Shown: piece by piece, positions 11,409 to 23,275 of the stretch
Layout: every line of letters starts with the position of its first letter
How positions within the stretch are numbered: position 1 is the first letter of the stretch
Source of the DNA: Cephalotrichum gorgonifer
Lineage: Eukaryota > Ascomycota > Sordariomycetes > Microascales > Microascaceae
Length of the DNA stretch: 64,000 nucleotides
Assembly: GCA_900312665.1 (NCBI GenBank)
Contig: ONZQ02000011.1
Span: forward strand, 830,459 to 894,458
Direction: 5' to 3'
Notes under the pieces: generated by a model
Told to the model about the DNA's origin: nothing
Seen by the model: the letters and a program-made list of their open reading frames with translations, nothing else
Database searches by the model: none
Program-made: the position numbers and the translations under genes

Positions 11409-12350
11409 GGCAACGGAGTACGGACGGAAGCTGTAATCGGGAGAGGATAGACGAGGTGGGCGGTCGTAGGGCTTGTCTCGTCCGAGTCGGACTTGCGACC
11501 TCTCTCACCATGCTAGGTCATGGAGGAGCCTCAAGGAGGAGAAGGGATAAAGATAGGAAGGAGGTGGGTTGAAGGACTGGCGTCGCCAAGTATTGGCTTG
11601 CTACTAAGGAATCGCCTGTCATTGACCATTGGCCATTGACCCAGTGATTATGACTGTGACGAAGCAGCAGGCACGCAGCCAAATTGGAAGCGCGAGGGGC
11701 GGATCAAGGTCGAGTAAGTACAAGGAAGTCGCCGCTGGGGGGGAGTGGGAAGGAGCGATGTAGCTAGGTATCCGTGCTGTACGAGTACATGTACGAGTAT
11801 TTAACCGGCAACGCCATGCATGGTACAGGCAGGACCGACCCAAGGTCAGGAAGGGTCCGGGGTTTTAGGAGAACTGGTGATGTGCGACGCGGGCGGCATC
11901 GCATCCTTGGCTTGGAAGGGAGAGAAATCCAAGGTCGCCCGTGGGATGACGTAGGGTGTTGAAGCTCAAGCTCCAAAAATCCGGGGTGGTGGGGGGCGTG
12001 TTGGTGTTGGTTGGTGCTTGTGCTGGTGTTCATGGCTAGTGGCTGGTGTTAGTATGGTAGCTCTGGTGGTAGTGTAGTGGTGTTGGTGTGGGTGGGTCTA
12101 AACACCGAATCTCATGCATCTTTCATGCACCTCTCATCTCATCTCACCTCGTCTCATCCACATACTAAACTAAACTCATCCATTTTCACGACGGAACGCG
12201 TCAAAACCTCGTGGCGGCCGCCCCAACGCGCCTAATACCCACAACCCCACATCCCACACACACACCCGCAAACTCACGCATATACTCCTTCTATCTCACA
12301 ATCCCCCCCTTTGCTTGAGCCGACCATCCCTCGCGTCTCGGCGCCTCACA
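11409..12350. promoter_or_regulatory. Divergent intergenic region, K+ channel / hydrolase-like gene
   Basis: The 942 nt between two divergent starts. It includes repeated GTACGAGTA words at about 11776-11800, a TGGTGTTGGT-rich tract at about 11995-12090 and a C-rich leader just before 12350. I see no coding sequence. The promoter role is inferred from position only. Confidence 0.45.
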
Positions 12351-13771
12351 ATGAGATGGATGCTAAGGTGTCGATCCACCCGGACGACAACTGGCATCCA
12401 CCCCGTCACCTACACCTACAGTCACACCCGTCCCTCCGCCTTAATACGGCCCGCATGCCTCAGGTCAAGATGGTACAGCTCAATCCCGGACTTCCAAATC
12501 GATGAAGCCCCCTGCGGCTCGTCCGGCTCCGTACCAATATCGTACGTATGCCCCTGAACCTACTACTCCTTACCCCCTTCTCTCTGACCCCCCTCTCCCT
12601 CCACAATCACAAACTCCACCCACCCACTAACAAACAAACAAATAACCCAGTCTCTACAACACCCCCCAAGCCTCCCCCGACATCCCCCTCCTCATCTACA
12701 TCCCCCCTTTCCCAACACTACCCCCCACAACCGCCTCCTCCTCCCTCCTCCCCCCCCATCCTCCACCCCTACCCAACCGCCGTGATCCACTACCGCTGGT
12801 CCCCCGCCCTCTCCGACCCAGCAGACGACCTCTCCACCCCCCTCCGCTGGCCCACGCCCCTCCACGACGTCTCCTTCGCCTACGCCCACCTGACCCGCAC
12901 CCTCTGCCCACCGCACCCCTCCCGCCGCCCAATTTACCTCCTCTCCTCCCACCTCGGCGCCTCCCTCGCCACGTCCCTCGCCCTCACAGAGTCCCGCCCC
13001 CACGTGCCCTTCGCCGTGCGCGGCCTGGCCGTCTACAACGGCGTCTACAACTGGACCATGTTCCTCCCGGACCACCGCGTCCACCGGGCCTCCCCCAAGA
13101 AGACCAAGGCCAAAAAGTCAACGAAGCCTAGGAGGAGAAACAGCGGTGGCGAAGACGGCGACGACAGCCACGGCGGGGGCGCCTGCGCAGCCATGAGACA
13201 CCTCGAGTCCTCCATCCCGGACCTCTTCCCCCGCGCAGCCCACCTCTTCGACCCCTTCGCCAGCCCTTCCCTCTTCTTCCGCACCGCGGGCCTCGACGTC
13301 CCCTCGTCCTTCACCCGCTCCGAGGCCCTCGCCTCCCAGATCGACCGCCTCGCCTCCGCCTCCTCCCTCTCCGCGGAGGCCAGCGGAGCCGACGACGACC
13401 TCACCCTCGCGTCCCCGCCGCCCCCGGCCCCACGCCGCGCGGCCCTCGTCTTCCCACCCAGGCACACGACCCTCCGCATCCCCGAGACCCACCTCCTGTA
13501 CACCACCACGGGGAGGGGGAGTGGGAGGAGGCGCTCGGCGGCGAAGAGGGGCAACACCTTCGAGGCGCAGGCCCTCGAGCTGGCTGAGCTGATGCGCCGG
13601 AGCGTCGAGAGGGAGGTGCGCGAGCGGAGCCAGTGGGACGACGACGTGGGGGACGACGTCCCCGCCCAACGGGTGAAAGCTTGGGACCTGGGAGATGAGG
13701 ATTTTGGAGTGGAGGGGGGCGCTGCGGAGGAGACGCTTTCCAGGTGGCTGGAGGAGAAGTTCGGCTTCTGA
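12351..13771 (+). CDS. Alpha/beta-hydrolase-like protein of unknown function, apparent frameshift
   Basis: Exon 1 is 12351-12541 and exon 2 is 12651-13771, with a 109 nt intron (GTACGT...CAG). Exon 1 starts MRWMLRCRSTR and has many Arg/Ser/Thr and almost no acidic residues, which looks like a mitochondrial presequence. The spliced frame gives DIPLLIYIPPF, a hydrolase-type beta strand, then goes out of frame at the C7 run 12751-12757. The downstream frame holds LHPYPTAVIHYRW and a nucleophile-elbow-like segment SSHLGASLATSLALTES. There His occupies the position where a Ser is expected, so it may be non-catalytic. A poly-C length error in the sequence is the simplest explanation of the shift. 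The C-terminus ends WLEEKFGF. No function can be assigned. Confidence 0.65.
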
Positions 13772-14169
13772 TTTTTGTTTCTGATTTTTGTTTTGTATGA
13801 TACATGATACCCACCTCCTTGGATATAGAAATCAGTGTATATGTATATATATATGAGTCGACCGGGCAGTTTACATATATGGTCTGCCCGGTTTCGGGAA
13901 CCACTGCGCTCCGGTCTAGATGAGCCACTGGCTACTATTTAGTGTTAGTCGTCATGCTACGTCGGCAGGCAAGGTTGTGGCAAGGTGCTCAAAGGAGTGG
14001 TTTAATTCCTGGCGTATCCGCCATAGTGCCCCTGAGTATCACAACCACTCCTCCCAGGTACATAATCTCTCAAATCATTCCGGACAAGACGGTAATCATT
14101 AGAATTAAGGTATACTATCACGAATCTCCCCCTCCCCATATCATCAACTCCCCATCCAGGCCAATCCCC
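13772..14169. other. Convergent 3' intergenic region
   Basis: The 398 nt between the convergent stops of the hydrolase-like gene and the ceramidase. An AT-rich TATATGTATATATATATG tract lies at about 13838-13855. No gene seen. Confidence 0.6.
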
Positions 14170-16733
14170 TCAAGTGAGCCGAAACGAATCACTCACCCCC
14201 TTGAACGCGCTGATCTTACCCAGCAGATTCTTCGAATCCCCCGCATACCTAAACCTGTACTCGCCAGCCTCCACCACCCCGCCTCCCTGCCCATCCTCGG
14301 CCGTGTCCCACTCCAGCACCACCTCGCTCGTCCCAAGAAGCCAGTCCTTCCTCGTCCACGTAAACGTCAGGAACCAGTCCGCGTCGCCCCTCACCTCCGA
14401 CCAGACCCCGTCGCTCCCCTTCTTCTCCACCGCCGCGTACGTCCCTTCGAGCCGCAGGTTGTTCCTGGGATTCGCGGCCACGAACTTCGCCCGGACCACC
14501 GACCCGATGGCCGAGGACGCCTTCGGCTGCTCTATGCACTGCCCGAAGGACCGGCCGATGGGCGGATTGTCCTGCACCACGCCCGTGATGAACGAGAACG
14601 CCTTGTCGCGGTTGTCCGGCGGCTGCGGGCCGGGCGGGGGCGACGAGGTCGAGTCCGGGGCCAAGTACGCAGCGTTGGAGACGGTGAGGTTCATGTAAGC
14701 CGCGAGCGTGTGCTGCCCGTAGAGCGTCGAGGCGCCCTCGTACCGCTGTACTCCATACTCCTCCGGAGTGACGACGTAGTGCTATATACGCGTCATGTTA
14801 GTCTTTGAATCCAAGATGCAAACCAGAACAAAAGGGGATAGGGTAGATAGGTAGGTGGGCAGATAGATAAGGGGACCACTTACGGCGTAGGAATTCGCCG
14901 GTCCGCCGATCATGACGACCGGCTCCCGCCCAATAATTCCCTTCACCTCGTCCCCGACCGCCTTCTTCCATCTCCGCCCCGCCATAGTCGACACCTCGCT
15001 TGGGCTCACCACAATCACGAGCTGCCCCACCCTCAGCATCTGCACGTCCACGATGTTCGCCGTCCAGGGGTACGGCACGCTCATCTCCCCGACGTCCAGC
15101 AGCACCGGCTTTGGCAGCTGGCATTCCTTCTGCTCCTTTGACGGTGCGCGGAGGAGCCCCGAAACGACCTTCCAGATGGGGTTAGCGTCCGGCTCGCCCG
15201 AGTCGGCCTGCGTGAAGTCGAAGGCCCCGGGCCCGTCGGTGGTCCCGGCAGCGAAGGAGTAGCCCAGCGCCGCGGGGCACGTGGTGGCCTTAGTGCCGTC
15301 CGGGAGGTCAAAGGTAGAGAAGGCCATGTTGTGGAAGAAGTGGAACGATTTGACGCTGGTGCCCGACACGGGAGTCGACTCCGAGTCGAGAGAGTCCTAC
15401 GGTAACAGGTCACAGTCAGTCACTAAACCCCTCCCAACCTGCCATATCTCAGGACAGAGGAGAAAATAGACAAAGTTCGAAACTCACCATGATAGTCCTC
15501 GCCCCAGCATACTGCCTTTTCCCAATCTCGAAACAGCTCGACGTCCCCTGGTCGAGCTTCTCGAACGCCGGACCCCTCCCCCGACAAGACTGCGACTTCC
15601 CGTCCGCACAGGTGCTATTCTCGAGAGAGCACATCTGCCCGCTCCCATCGTCACACCACGCGCCCAGGACGTTGGGAGTCGTGTCGCCGACGGTAGCCTG
15701 GCTGAAGCCCGCCACGAACCCGGGGGCGGCGACGTCGGTCTCGCGGGCCATCTCCCGCTCAAGGAGCCACGCCGCGACACCCTTGTTATCTCCGGCCACG
15801 AGGGTGTTGTTCTGCAGGAGCGAGGTTCCGTGGACGGCGTACCACGTCAGCACGCCCGTCGTCTTGAGGTCCGAGGCGCGGCGGAAGCGGAGCAGCGTCA
15901 TGGTGTGGTCCGTCTCGGTCCCGTACAGCGCGCGCTCGGCCTCGGGGTTGGCGAGGTAGGACCAAAGGCTGCGGTTGATGGAGCCGTCGGCGATGTCCGT
16001 CGTCCCGATGTCGAGGTATCCCTGAGACGAAGAACTGTTAGCATATCACGGGAGCTTCCAAGGCGTTGGAAGCATGCTCTCGCCCGAGGAGAGGGGACTG
16101 ACTCACCTCAGTCAGAGACTCGTGCGCCCTCTTGATGGAAAGCACAGCCCCGTCCACAATCGCCTGGTAGCTCTGCTTGCTGAAGCCCAAGCTAGTCACC
16201 TGTGGCAGCAGGTAGTTCCACCACGCCCCGGGTCCCGAGTGGCTGTGCGTCCCTGTCACGGCGATATTGGCCGCGGTGTAGACCGCGTACTCGCCCCCAA
16301 GGGCCCGCACGCCCTCCAGGATACCGTTCCGCACGGCGGTGTCGCCCGCGGCGGTGTCGATCACGAGATAGGCGAAGCGGTCTTTGGGGGAGTCGACGGA
16401 CCCGACGATGAAGGCGCGGCTGTAGAGGCGCTGACGGAGGCCCGTACCGACCTGTTCCGGGTCGGCGTAGCCGGCGAAGTTGATCTCCACCACGGGGCTC
16501 GTGATGTCGGCCTTCCCGACGCCTAGGAGATACGCATCGCCGTCGGGAGCCTGGGACTGTCTTTTCAGACCCGAGGATAGATGATCCTGCAAGAAGTAGT
16601 CGAAGGACGGGGTGAGATCGGGGCTGAAGGTAAATATGGCGATGGCGGCGAGGACGAAGATCGACGCTAAGGAGATGAAGGCGAGGAGGGCGCGGCCCCG
16701 CGGCCGGGGCTCGCCGTGTAAGAGGCCGGCCAT
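14170..16733 (-). CDS. Neutral/alkaline ceramidase
   Basis: Four exons, all phase 0: 16107-16733, 15488-16021, 14884-15396 and 14170-14781, giving 761 aa, the usual size for the family. It hydrolyses the N-acyl bond of ceramide to sphingosine and fatty acid. An N-terminal hydrophobic segment (about residues 15-37) is a signal anchor, so it probably acts in the secretory pathway or at the cell surface. Family motifs are LGVGKADITSPVVEINFAGYA, TGTHSHSGPGAWWNYLLPQ (zinc site) and GTSLLQNNTLVAGDNKGVAA. The catalytic motif reads GDTTPNVLG, with Thr where human and bacterial enzymes have the nucleophilic Ser. The C-terminal beta-sandwich domain is intact. It converges with the hydrolase-like gene. 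Confidence 0.94.
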
Positions 16734-18569
16734 TTCTTTTTGTGTTAAAGCTTCTCTCTCCCTTCTCGGGGAGTTGGTCGTTTAGACGGCTGGTAAAAAT
16801 GAGATGCCTGGTGCTCTCTAGACGGTACTGCTCCGGGTCCGAGAAACGATTTATAACCACGCGAACCCAATCCCCCACGATCAGGTCGACGACGGATACC
16901 AGAGGCAAGCAAGCACTTTGTGTAGATGCAACACAAAAGGACTTGCACTCTGCGCCTGGGACCGGAAAGTATTAAACCTCGGTGGCCGAGTCTGCGGGGT
17001 GTTGCAGTCGTAAAGAGGGCAACTTTCCCCAAATAGCGAAGCAGAGGAACTCTGGCCGGCGCTTTTTCTTCTTTTTCCTCTTCCCGTGGGTGAAGAAGGT
17101 GCGAACCGAACCGAAGCTACCCTACCTTTGACGGCGATGTTCCGAAAGCAGAAGGGATGACCGCATCACGCAGAAGGGGAAGGGTGCGAGCGAAGAGGAT
17201 GGTAGGTGGTACATGCATACTTGTACCCGAGCACTTGCAGATGAGGGCGGCATCGTCTTAGTACAAGTACTCGTACTCGTAGCTAGATTTCTCAGAAAAG
17301 CAAGGTGAAAGGGCGCGCAAAAGCCCAGCTGATGCCAGCTCCCCTAGCTCCCCCCCTTGCTCGTTCCCCATACTAGGCTCCCCTAGGTAGGTCGTTGAGT
17401 CGCTCCCAACCGCGCTTGTGCAGAAGGATCGACCAACCATCAAGGCCAATCTCAGGGGGCCCACCCAATGCCGTCGTTCCGTTCATATGGAGCGTAAAAT
17501 GATCGGAGATGGGGAAAAGGCCAATGAGAGGCCCATCTTTGAAGGTTGCCATCGCGAGTGATCTGATGGCGCTTCTCAGTACAAGTAGTAGTACAAGGAC
17601 TCGTGATCGTGAAGAAATAAGGACCGCACGCAGATCGATCGGTGCCGTATGCAAAACACTTCGCACCTACTGGTGGAGTATTGGAAATGCATTATCATGG
17701 CAGTCGTCCAGTGTGGATGCGAGTGCGGGGACGAGAGAGTGGATGCGAATCCGGAAGCATAAGCGAGACTGCGAGCGCTCGGGAACTTGGAAGCGAGAGC
17801 CAAGTCCCAGTCTGGCAATGGTACGTCGTAGCGGTAGCATCGCATTTCGCGCGTGGTGGTACTTTCACTGTCCTTAGGGTCACAGTCACAGAACCACATG
17901 CCCTATCGGGACTGAGGACATGTGGTCAGGCGGAGCCGTGCACGGGGCGATCCCACCTCAACATTGGAATCCTGACATTACCGCTCCAACAATACCTTGC
18001 ACAAGTATCAATATATCAATCAGTAGTTATAACTGCACGCACTTATAACTTCTAAGGCGCTTGGTGCAGCGTCGCTGTTAGTGGTCGCTATCTCTCCCCA
18101 CGTCACATCAATGTAATCTCCCCATGAAGAGTTGCTCGTCTTTGGGAGGCCATTCCACTGGCCTAGTTCGGCAGTCAAAATCGGGCGCCTCGTTTAATAA
18201 TAATAACTATCCCAAGCTCAGATTTGGTGAAATGAGCGACGTCTGGCTCCAGCTCTGGCACTGGCTGCTAATACTCGCTCGTCCAAAGCAATCATATTCT
18301 GTAATATTTTTTTCAACAGCCCACCCAGTAATAATACGGCGTCCAAGTATTAGAGTGAGAGTGTTATTAGTGCCAAAATCTATTTATCCCGAATAGTCAC
18401 AGAGGAGAGTCGTCCAACCGCGCTTCGCACACCTCTTATCATCTCATCACACGAGAGCCCCACACAGGCAAGTCAACCCATCCGGTGGCCATCGAACCCA
18501 ATCCGTCCGTCCCATATCCACCGAACACCCACCCACCCCAATCTCTCCTCTAATTCCTCCAGCACCCTC
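16734..18569. other. Gene-free region with AT-rich island
   Basis: The 1.8 kb lie upstream of the ceramidase start and downstream of the small mitochondrial-protein gene. It contains GTACAAGTACTCGTACTCGT-like words at about 17260-17282 and 17578-17600, and an AT-rich, triplet-like tract (AATAATAATAA, AATAATACGG) at about 18190-18380. Short open frames show no family resemblance. The proximal part should hold the ceramidase promoter. Confidence 0.5.
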
Positions 18570-18833
18570 CTACTCCTTGCCCCCCTTCCCAAGCGAGGCC
18601 CACAGCCCGGGCCCGTACTCAACCGCCGCGTACCCCTCCACGGCGCTCAGCGCGAGGAACCCCCCGATCGCGAGCCTCCTCTTCTGCGGGTCCGCCCACA
18701 CCCTGCGCGCGAACGACGTGTTCTCCGCCCCGACCTTGTCCGCCACGCGGCGCGTTGCCGTGGTGGAGAGGGCCCTGGCTTGGACCTGGCGGCCGGCGGC
18801 CTTGATGAACGACGTGGGGACCCTGGACGCCAT
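18570..18833 (-). CDS. Small predicted mitochondrial membrane protein (87 aa), function unknown
   Basis: A single-exon frame from ATG at 18833. The first 30 residues (MASRVPTSFIKAAGRQVQAR, then ALSTTATRR) have the Arg/Ser/Thr composition of a mitochondrial presequence. They are followed by ARRVWADPQKRRLAIGGF and a hydrophobic segment LAIGGFLALSAVEGYAAV, then a short GKGGKE tail. This is the layout of small inner-membrane or respiratory accessory subunits, but I do not recognise the family. The leader upstream contains the (AGAAC)n repeat. The frame also stays open upstream of the ATG, but without any ATG in that part. Confidence 0.65.
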   Translation of the reverse strand: MASRVPTSFIKAAGRQVQARALSTTATRRVADKVGAENTSFARRVWADPQKRRLAIGGFLALSAVEGYAAVEYGPGLWASLGKGGKE

Positions 18834-19535
18834 TTTCGTGATTGATGATTGTAGATTGTACAGCGTAAGAAGTTGCAAGGTATGATTAAGTTGTGAGGTG
18901 GAGTTGGATTTGCTCGGTGGTGGGTGTGAGCTTGTGTTCGTAGTGTTTCTCGATGTGATCTTGTTGCTTGCTCTTGTTTTGTTCTGTTCTGTTCTGTTCT
19001 GTTCTGTTCTGTTCTGTTCTGTTCTGTTCTGTTCTGGCACTATATGTTCAAACCTCGAAGACGAGATCCCCCCAACCTTATATAGCCGCCATAACTCCCC
19101 CGACTCCTACCGACATGACGCCCCAAGCCTTACTCTCCCTCCGATCGCCATTCGCACCTCCTCACATCCCGCGATGGACGAAACACCGCACCATTACCCA
19201 TTTGCCTATCTAGGTTTAGCGTCGCTCATTCATAACGGCCAGAGCATTATGTAATCGCTAGTTCAGGCGGTCTTCGGGCGGGAAAGGCGGGGCCATAACG
19301 CCGAGCATAACGGCAAAGCCATTTTGTCTCCACTCCGGACCCCGAGCCGCTCCGCAGAGTCACAATAGAGACGATATTTGTCTGTAACGTCTTATTATGT
19401 TTTCGGAATGATGTCACTCCTAAATTAGTACAGGCAGCAAAACCGCATCTTCATTATTCAATCACTTCTAACTTGCTTAGTCTATTCCTCCACTGCCCAC
19501 TGTTAACCACCCGAGCATCTCCTCCCCCCAGTACA
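18834..19535. promoter_or_regulatory. Upstream region of the small mitochondrial gene, 3' region of the helicase gene
   Basis: A 702 nt stretch in a tandem minus-strand arrangement. It includes the GTTCT repeat; the remainder has no coding signal. It should contain the helicase 3' UTR and the promoter of the small gene. Confidence 0.45.
18981..19035. repeat. Pentanucleotide microsatellite (GTTCT)11
   Basis: Eleven perfect GTTCT units on the plus strand (AGAAC on the coding strand of the small mitochondrial gene), 148-202 nt upstream of its ATG. It probably lies in the 5' UTR or promoter and could vary in length between strains. Confidence 0.95.
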
Positions 19536-22500
19536 TCACTGCCTCGCAAAGTTCCCATTCCGATTCATCGTCAGCGGCTTAAACGGCTTCCTCACCCTCT
19601 CCACGCGCGCCATCGCCATCGGCGCCTCCGGCACCCCCGGCCCCCCGTCGTCCCCCGTCAGGTCAATCACCTGCGGCCCCGCCCCCCCCGTCACCCTCCC
19701 GCTCACCCTCGCCATCGTAGTCGCGTGCAGGCTAGCCGGCCGCGCCGCCCTCGTAAACCCCATCTTCTTATCCTCCGCCGCCTGCCTCGCCGCCGCCGGC
19801 ACCGGCGCCTGATTCTCATTCACCGGTGGCCTCGGCGGCGAGCTGGAGAACCCGGGGTACATCGTCCTCTTCGTCGCCCCCCGGCCCTCCTCCTGCGCCT
19901 GAGAGGCATCCGCATCCGCGACCGGGGCCCCGTCGCTCCGCCGCTTCAGGACCCGCCTCTTCACGTCCTGCAGCCCGCGCGCCGCCATCTCCTTTGCGAC
20001 GGATGGCGGGAGCGGCTGATTGAAGGACATGCCCACCTGCGCCGCGTGCACGATCCGCTGCGGCACGTGCGGGCCGTCGGGCTCTGGCCCCGCGGCCGCC
20101 GACCGCTTAAGGAATGCCGACAGGCTCGATTGGTCCGCGGGGCGATTTGTAGATGCTCCGCCCGTGCGGCGCGCCCCCGCGGGGACCTTCCCACCCCTGG
20201 CCGCCTCAGCCGCACTGAGGGTGGAATAGTGAGCCCCCGCCGTCGTGAACCCGGGAAGCGCCGTCGCGGCGACCGTAAAGCTCGAGGCCCTCTCCATAGT
20301 CGTGGCATAATCTTTCCGCCACGACGTCTGGTTCTTCTCGTACTCGAGCGGGTCCTCCTCCGCCCACACCTTTCCACGCTTCCCGCGCTGGCGAGAGGCG
20401 GCCCCCCAGGAAGCCCCCGCCGCGCCCGAGTACCCCTTGGGCGTGGTATACCCCGTGGGGAAGTCGGGCTGCGTGTCGTCCTCGACGGAGAGCATATCCG
20501 GCAGGTCGGCATATATCTCCTTCAGCGACGGCGGCTTCCTCCCCAGTATCTTCGCGATCGTCTCTAGCATCCCCTGTTCAAACGAGGGGCCTCTGAGCGA
20601 GAAGAACTTGACGATATCGTCCGGGATGAAGTCCGACCTCTCCACCTTGCCCGAGTTGGTAAACCACGGTACGCTCAGGTACAGCAGCGCCTTCGCCCGC
20701 GTCATCGCCACGTAGAGCAGCCTCCGCTCCTCATCCTGGTCCTCGGACCGGCTGTGTGGTAGCGACCCGTTGTACACGGCGGGTACGAATACGACGGGCC
20801 ACTCGAGGCCCTTGGCCGCGTGGATGGTCGATATCGTCACATGTGGCTTCTTCTCCCCGTCCTTGTCGTTGGTCTGCGCGTCCGCCGCGAGCGCCACGTT
20901 GGCGAGGAACTTGCCCAGTATGTCCGGGTCCGTCGTGACCTCCTCCTCGCCTTCGAGCTGGGGGATGTTAATCTCCTCGTTGAACTCCTGTTCCTGGACG
21001 AAGTCGCCCACGAGGGTGATCAACTCGTCGATGTTGGCGAGCCGCGCCTCGTTCTCCTCGGGGTAAGCTTCCTTGATGATATCCCTGACGTTCAGCTCAT
21101 CCACGAGCTCCTCTACGAGCTCCTTGAGACCGAAGCTGCCCCCCCCTGCCTGGGCGGACGAGGTCGGGCGCTCGATCCGGTGGCGGAGGCCGAATATTAA
21201 TCGGATGAGACCACCGTTGATCTTCTGCTCGGCGCCCTTCGTGAAGTTGAACGGCAGCGAGCGCCGGCCCCTGCAATGATCGAGCAGTAGAGTCCACACG
21301 CTCTGTTTCGATGTCTCAGCTTCCTCTAGTAGTTTCTTCAACGTCGCCTCACCGACGCCGCGTTTGGGGTTGTTGATGATTCTAATTAGCACGTCGTTGT
21401 TGTTAGGCTGGTGGATGGCCCGCAGGTAGTCCAGGATAAGCTTGATTTCAATACGTTCGTAGAACTTGAGTCCACCTGTGTGCAACGACGTGGGTTTTCA
21501 GCATTTCTTGTCCGGATAGCATCGCCATCCATGGCGATCTGAAAGAGGTACGAATATACTCACCGATCATGCGATAGGGAATCCCCGACTTTCCAAGCGC
21601 CGACTCAATATGTCGGGACAGGAACGCAGAGCGCAGCAAGATGGCAATATCATCGTGCTTAAGCATGGCCCCCGACATGGAAATCGCCCGTCGGATCTCC
21701 GAGACGACCCAGTCGCCCTCCGTCGCCATCGTGTCAAGAGTCCTCAGCACGGGGCGCGTGCCTTTATGATGCGTCGGCTTCAGGACCTTCTCGAACCGCT
21801 CTGAATCCTGCTGAATCACCTTGAGCGACGCGTCCAAGATGGACTGCGACGACCGGTAGTTCTCCTCGAGGGCGATGGAGACTGTTTTAGGGTACTGCTC
21901 GAGCAGGCGGTGGAGATTTCTAATCTCCGCCGACCGCCAGCCGTAGATGCTCTGGTCCGGGTCGCCGACGACGGTTATCCTACCCCTCGCGCTTGCGAAG
22001 AGCTTCGTGAGCTCGTACTGTATCCCGTTGGTGTCCTGGTATTCGTCTACGAGCACGGTCTGCACGTTCCTCACGCACGACGGGTGGTCCCGCAGGAGCT
22101 CCACGCCGCGGACGAGGAGGTCATCGTAGTCTAGTAGGTTCGACCTCTTCATGTGGGCCGTGTACTCTTCGAACACCGTTTGCATCTCCATGTCCATCGG
22201 CCCCATTTTGGTGAACTTGGCGTCCTCGGGCAGCCTCACCTTCTTCTTACTTATCCAGTCCTTCGCGAACGCCGGGTCGAGCGCGAGTCCCAGCCTCTTG
22301 CATATGCGCTTGATTACGGCACGAGTGTCGCCATCGTCCGCGATGGCGAACTTCTTGTCCAGCCCGATCCGGTCACCATACACGACCAGGTACCGCCGCG
22401 CGATGCTGTGGAATGTACCGAGAACTACCTTCTTCGCTCGCTCTTCGCCGAGCGCCTTTCCAATGCGCTCCTTCATCTCGCGCGCCGCCTTGACCGTGAA

Positions 22501-22701
22501 GGTCGCGACGATGACGTCACAGGGTGAGTATCCGACATGGTCGATGAGCCAGGCTACACGAGATGTGAGGGTGTGGGTCTTGCCACTTCCGGGGCCTGCG
22601 AGGATTGCGAGAGTGTCGGATGATGCCGTGACGGCTTGTAGTTGGGCCGTGTTGAGGTTCCGAAGGAGGGGACGGTCTTTTGCAGGTGTCGCGGTGGCCA
22701 T
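19536..22701 (-). CDS. UvrD/Rep-family 3'-5' DNA helicase, SRS2-like
   Basis: Two exons, 21564-22701 and 19536-21475, with an 88 nt intron (donor GTGAGT, acceptor CACAG), give 1025 aa. SF1A motifs appear in order: Q motif LNTAQLQAV, Walker A GPGSGKT (residues 36-42), Walker B VDEYQDTN, motif III VVGDPDQSIYGWRSA, motif V TIHAAKGLEWPVVFV and motif VI RRLLYVAMTRAK. In ascomycetes the nuclear UvrD-like helicase of about this size with a Ser/Pro/Ala-rich tail is the SRS2 (anti-recombinase, Rad51-removing) type. SRS2 identity is inferred; a PcrA/UvrD-related paralogue is the alternative. The tail (about residues 700-1025) is low complexity and ends in FKPLTMNRNGNFARQ. Confidence 0.9.
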
Positions 22702-23275
22702 TATGTGGTGTCGCAATGGTGTATGATCCAGCAATCACCAAATTCATCTAATGAGCAATGAATCATATCTTCACCGCCGTAGTCCCAGAGTCTCGGAGTG
22801 GGACAGAAGAAAGCAATCACCAGTCAGTCGTTTTGTCGTCGAGCTCACCAAAACGCGTCGTGAAACTGGTGAAGACGCGACTGGCCGATCCCGACCCACG
22901 CTAGCGGAAGTTACCGTCGAAAAAGCACTTTGATGAGTAAGTTTAAGTTATCCTGCCCCTCCTAAGAATACATATCAATACTCATGGGCACACATTGGCT
23001 CTCAATAAATAATTGACTTATCATTAGCATTACTTCCAGCAGACTCAGCATTGCTTGATAAAAAAACAAATTGTTGCTGGTGCCGCTAAATCATGAGGGT
23101 TCTGTCGCTAGTATTCTCTGTTCCCGATGCGTCAGCCCGGCCCACTACTCGCTGTTAGATAAACCGAGTCCGGATGGCTGCACCCAGGCGTTAACCCAGA
23201 TAGATAGATGGCTTATTTCCACTCTATATATACTACATGTATACTCCGTAGTCTGTATAATATTACACCAATCCA
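22702..23275. other. AT-rich intergenic region between helicase and gene relic
   Basis: 574 nt upstream of the helicase start. It becomes noticeably AT-rich from about 22940 to 23270, continuous with the relic. It contains TACTCCGTA at 23242-23250. It probably holds the helicase promoter in its proximal part. Confidence 0.45.
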
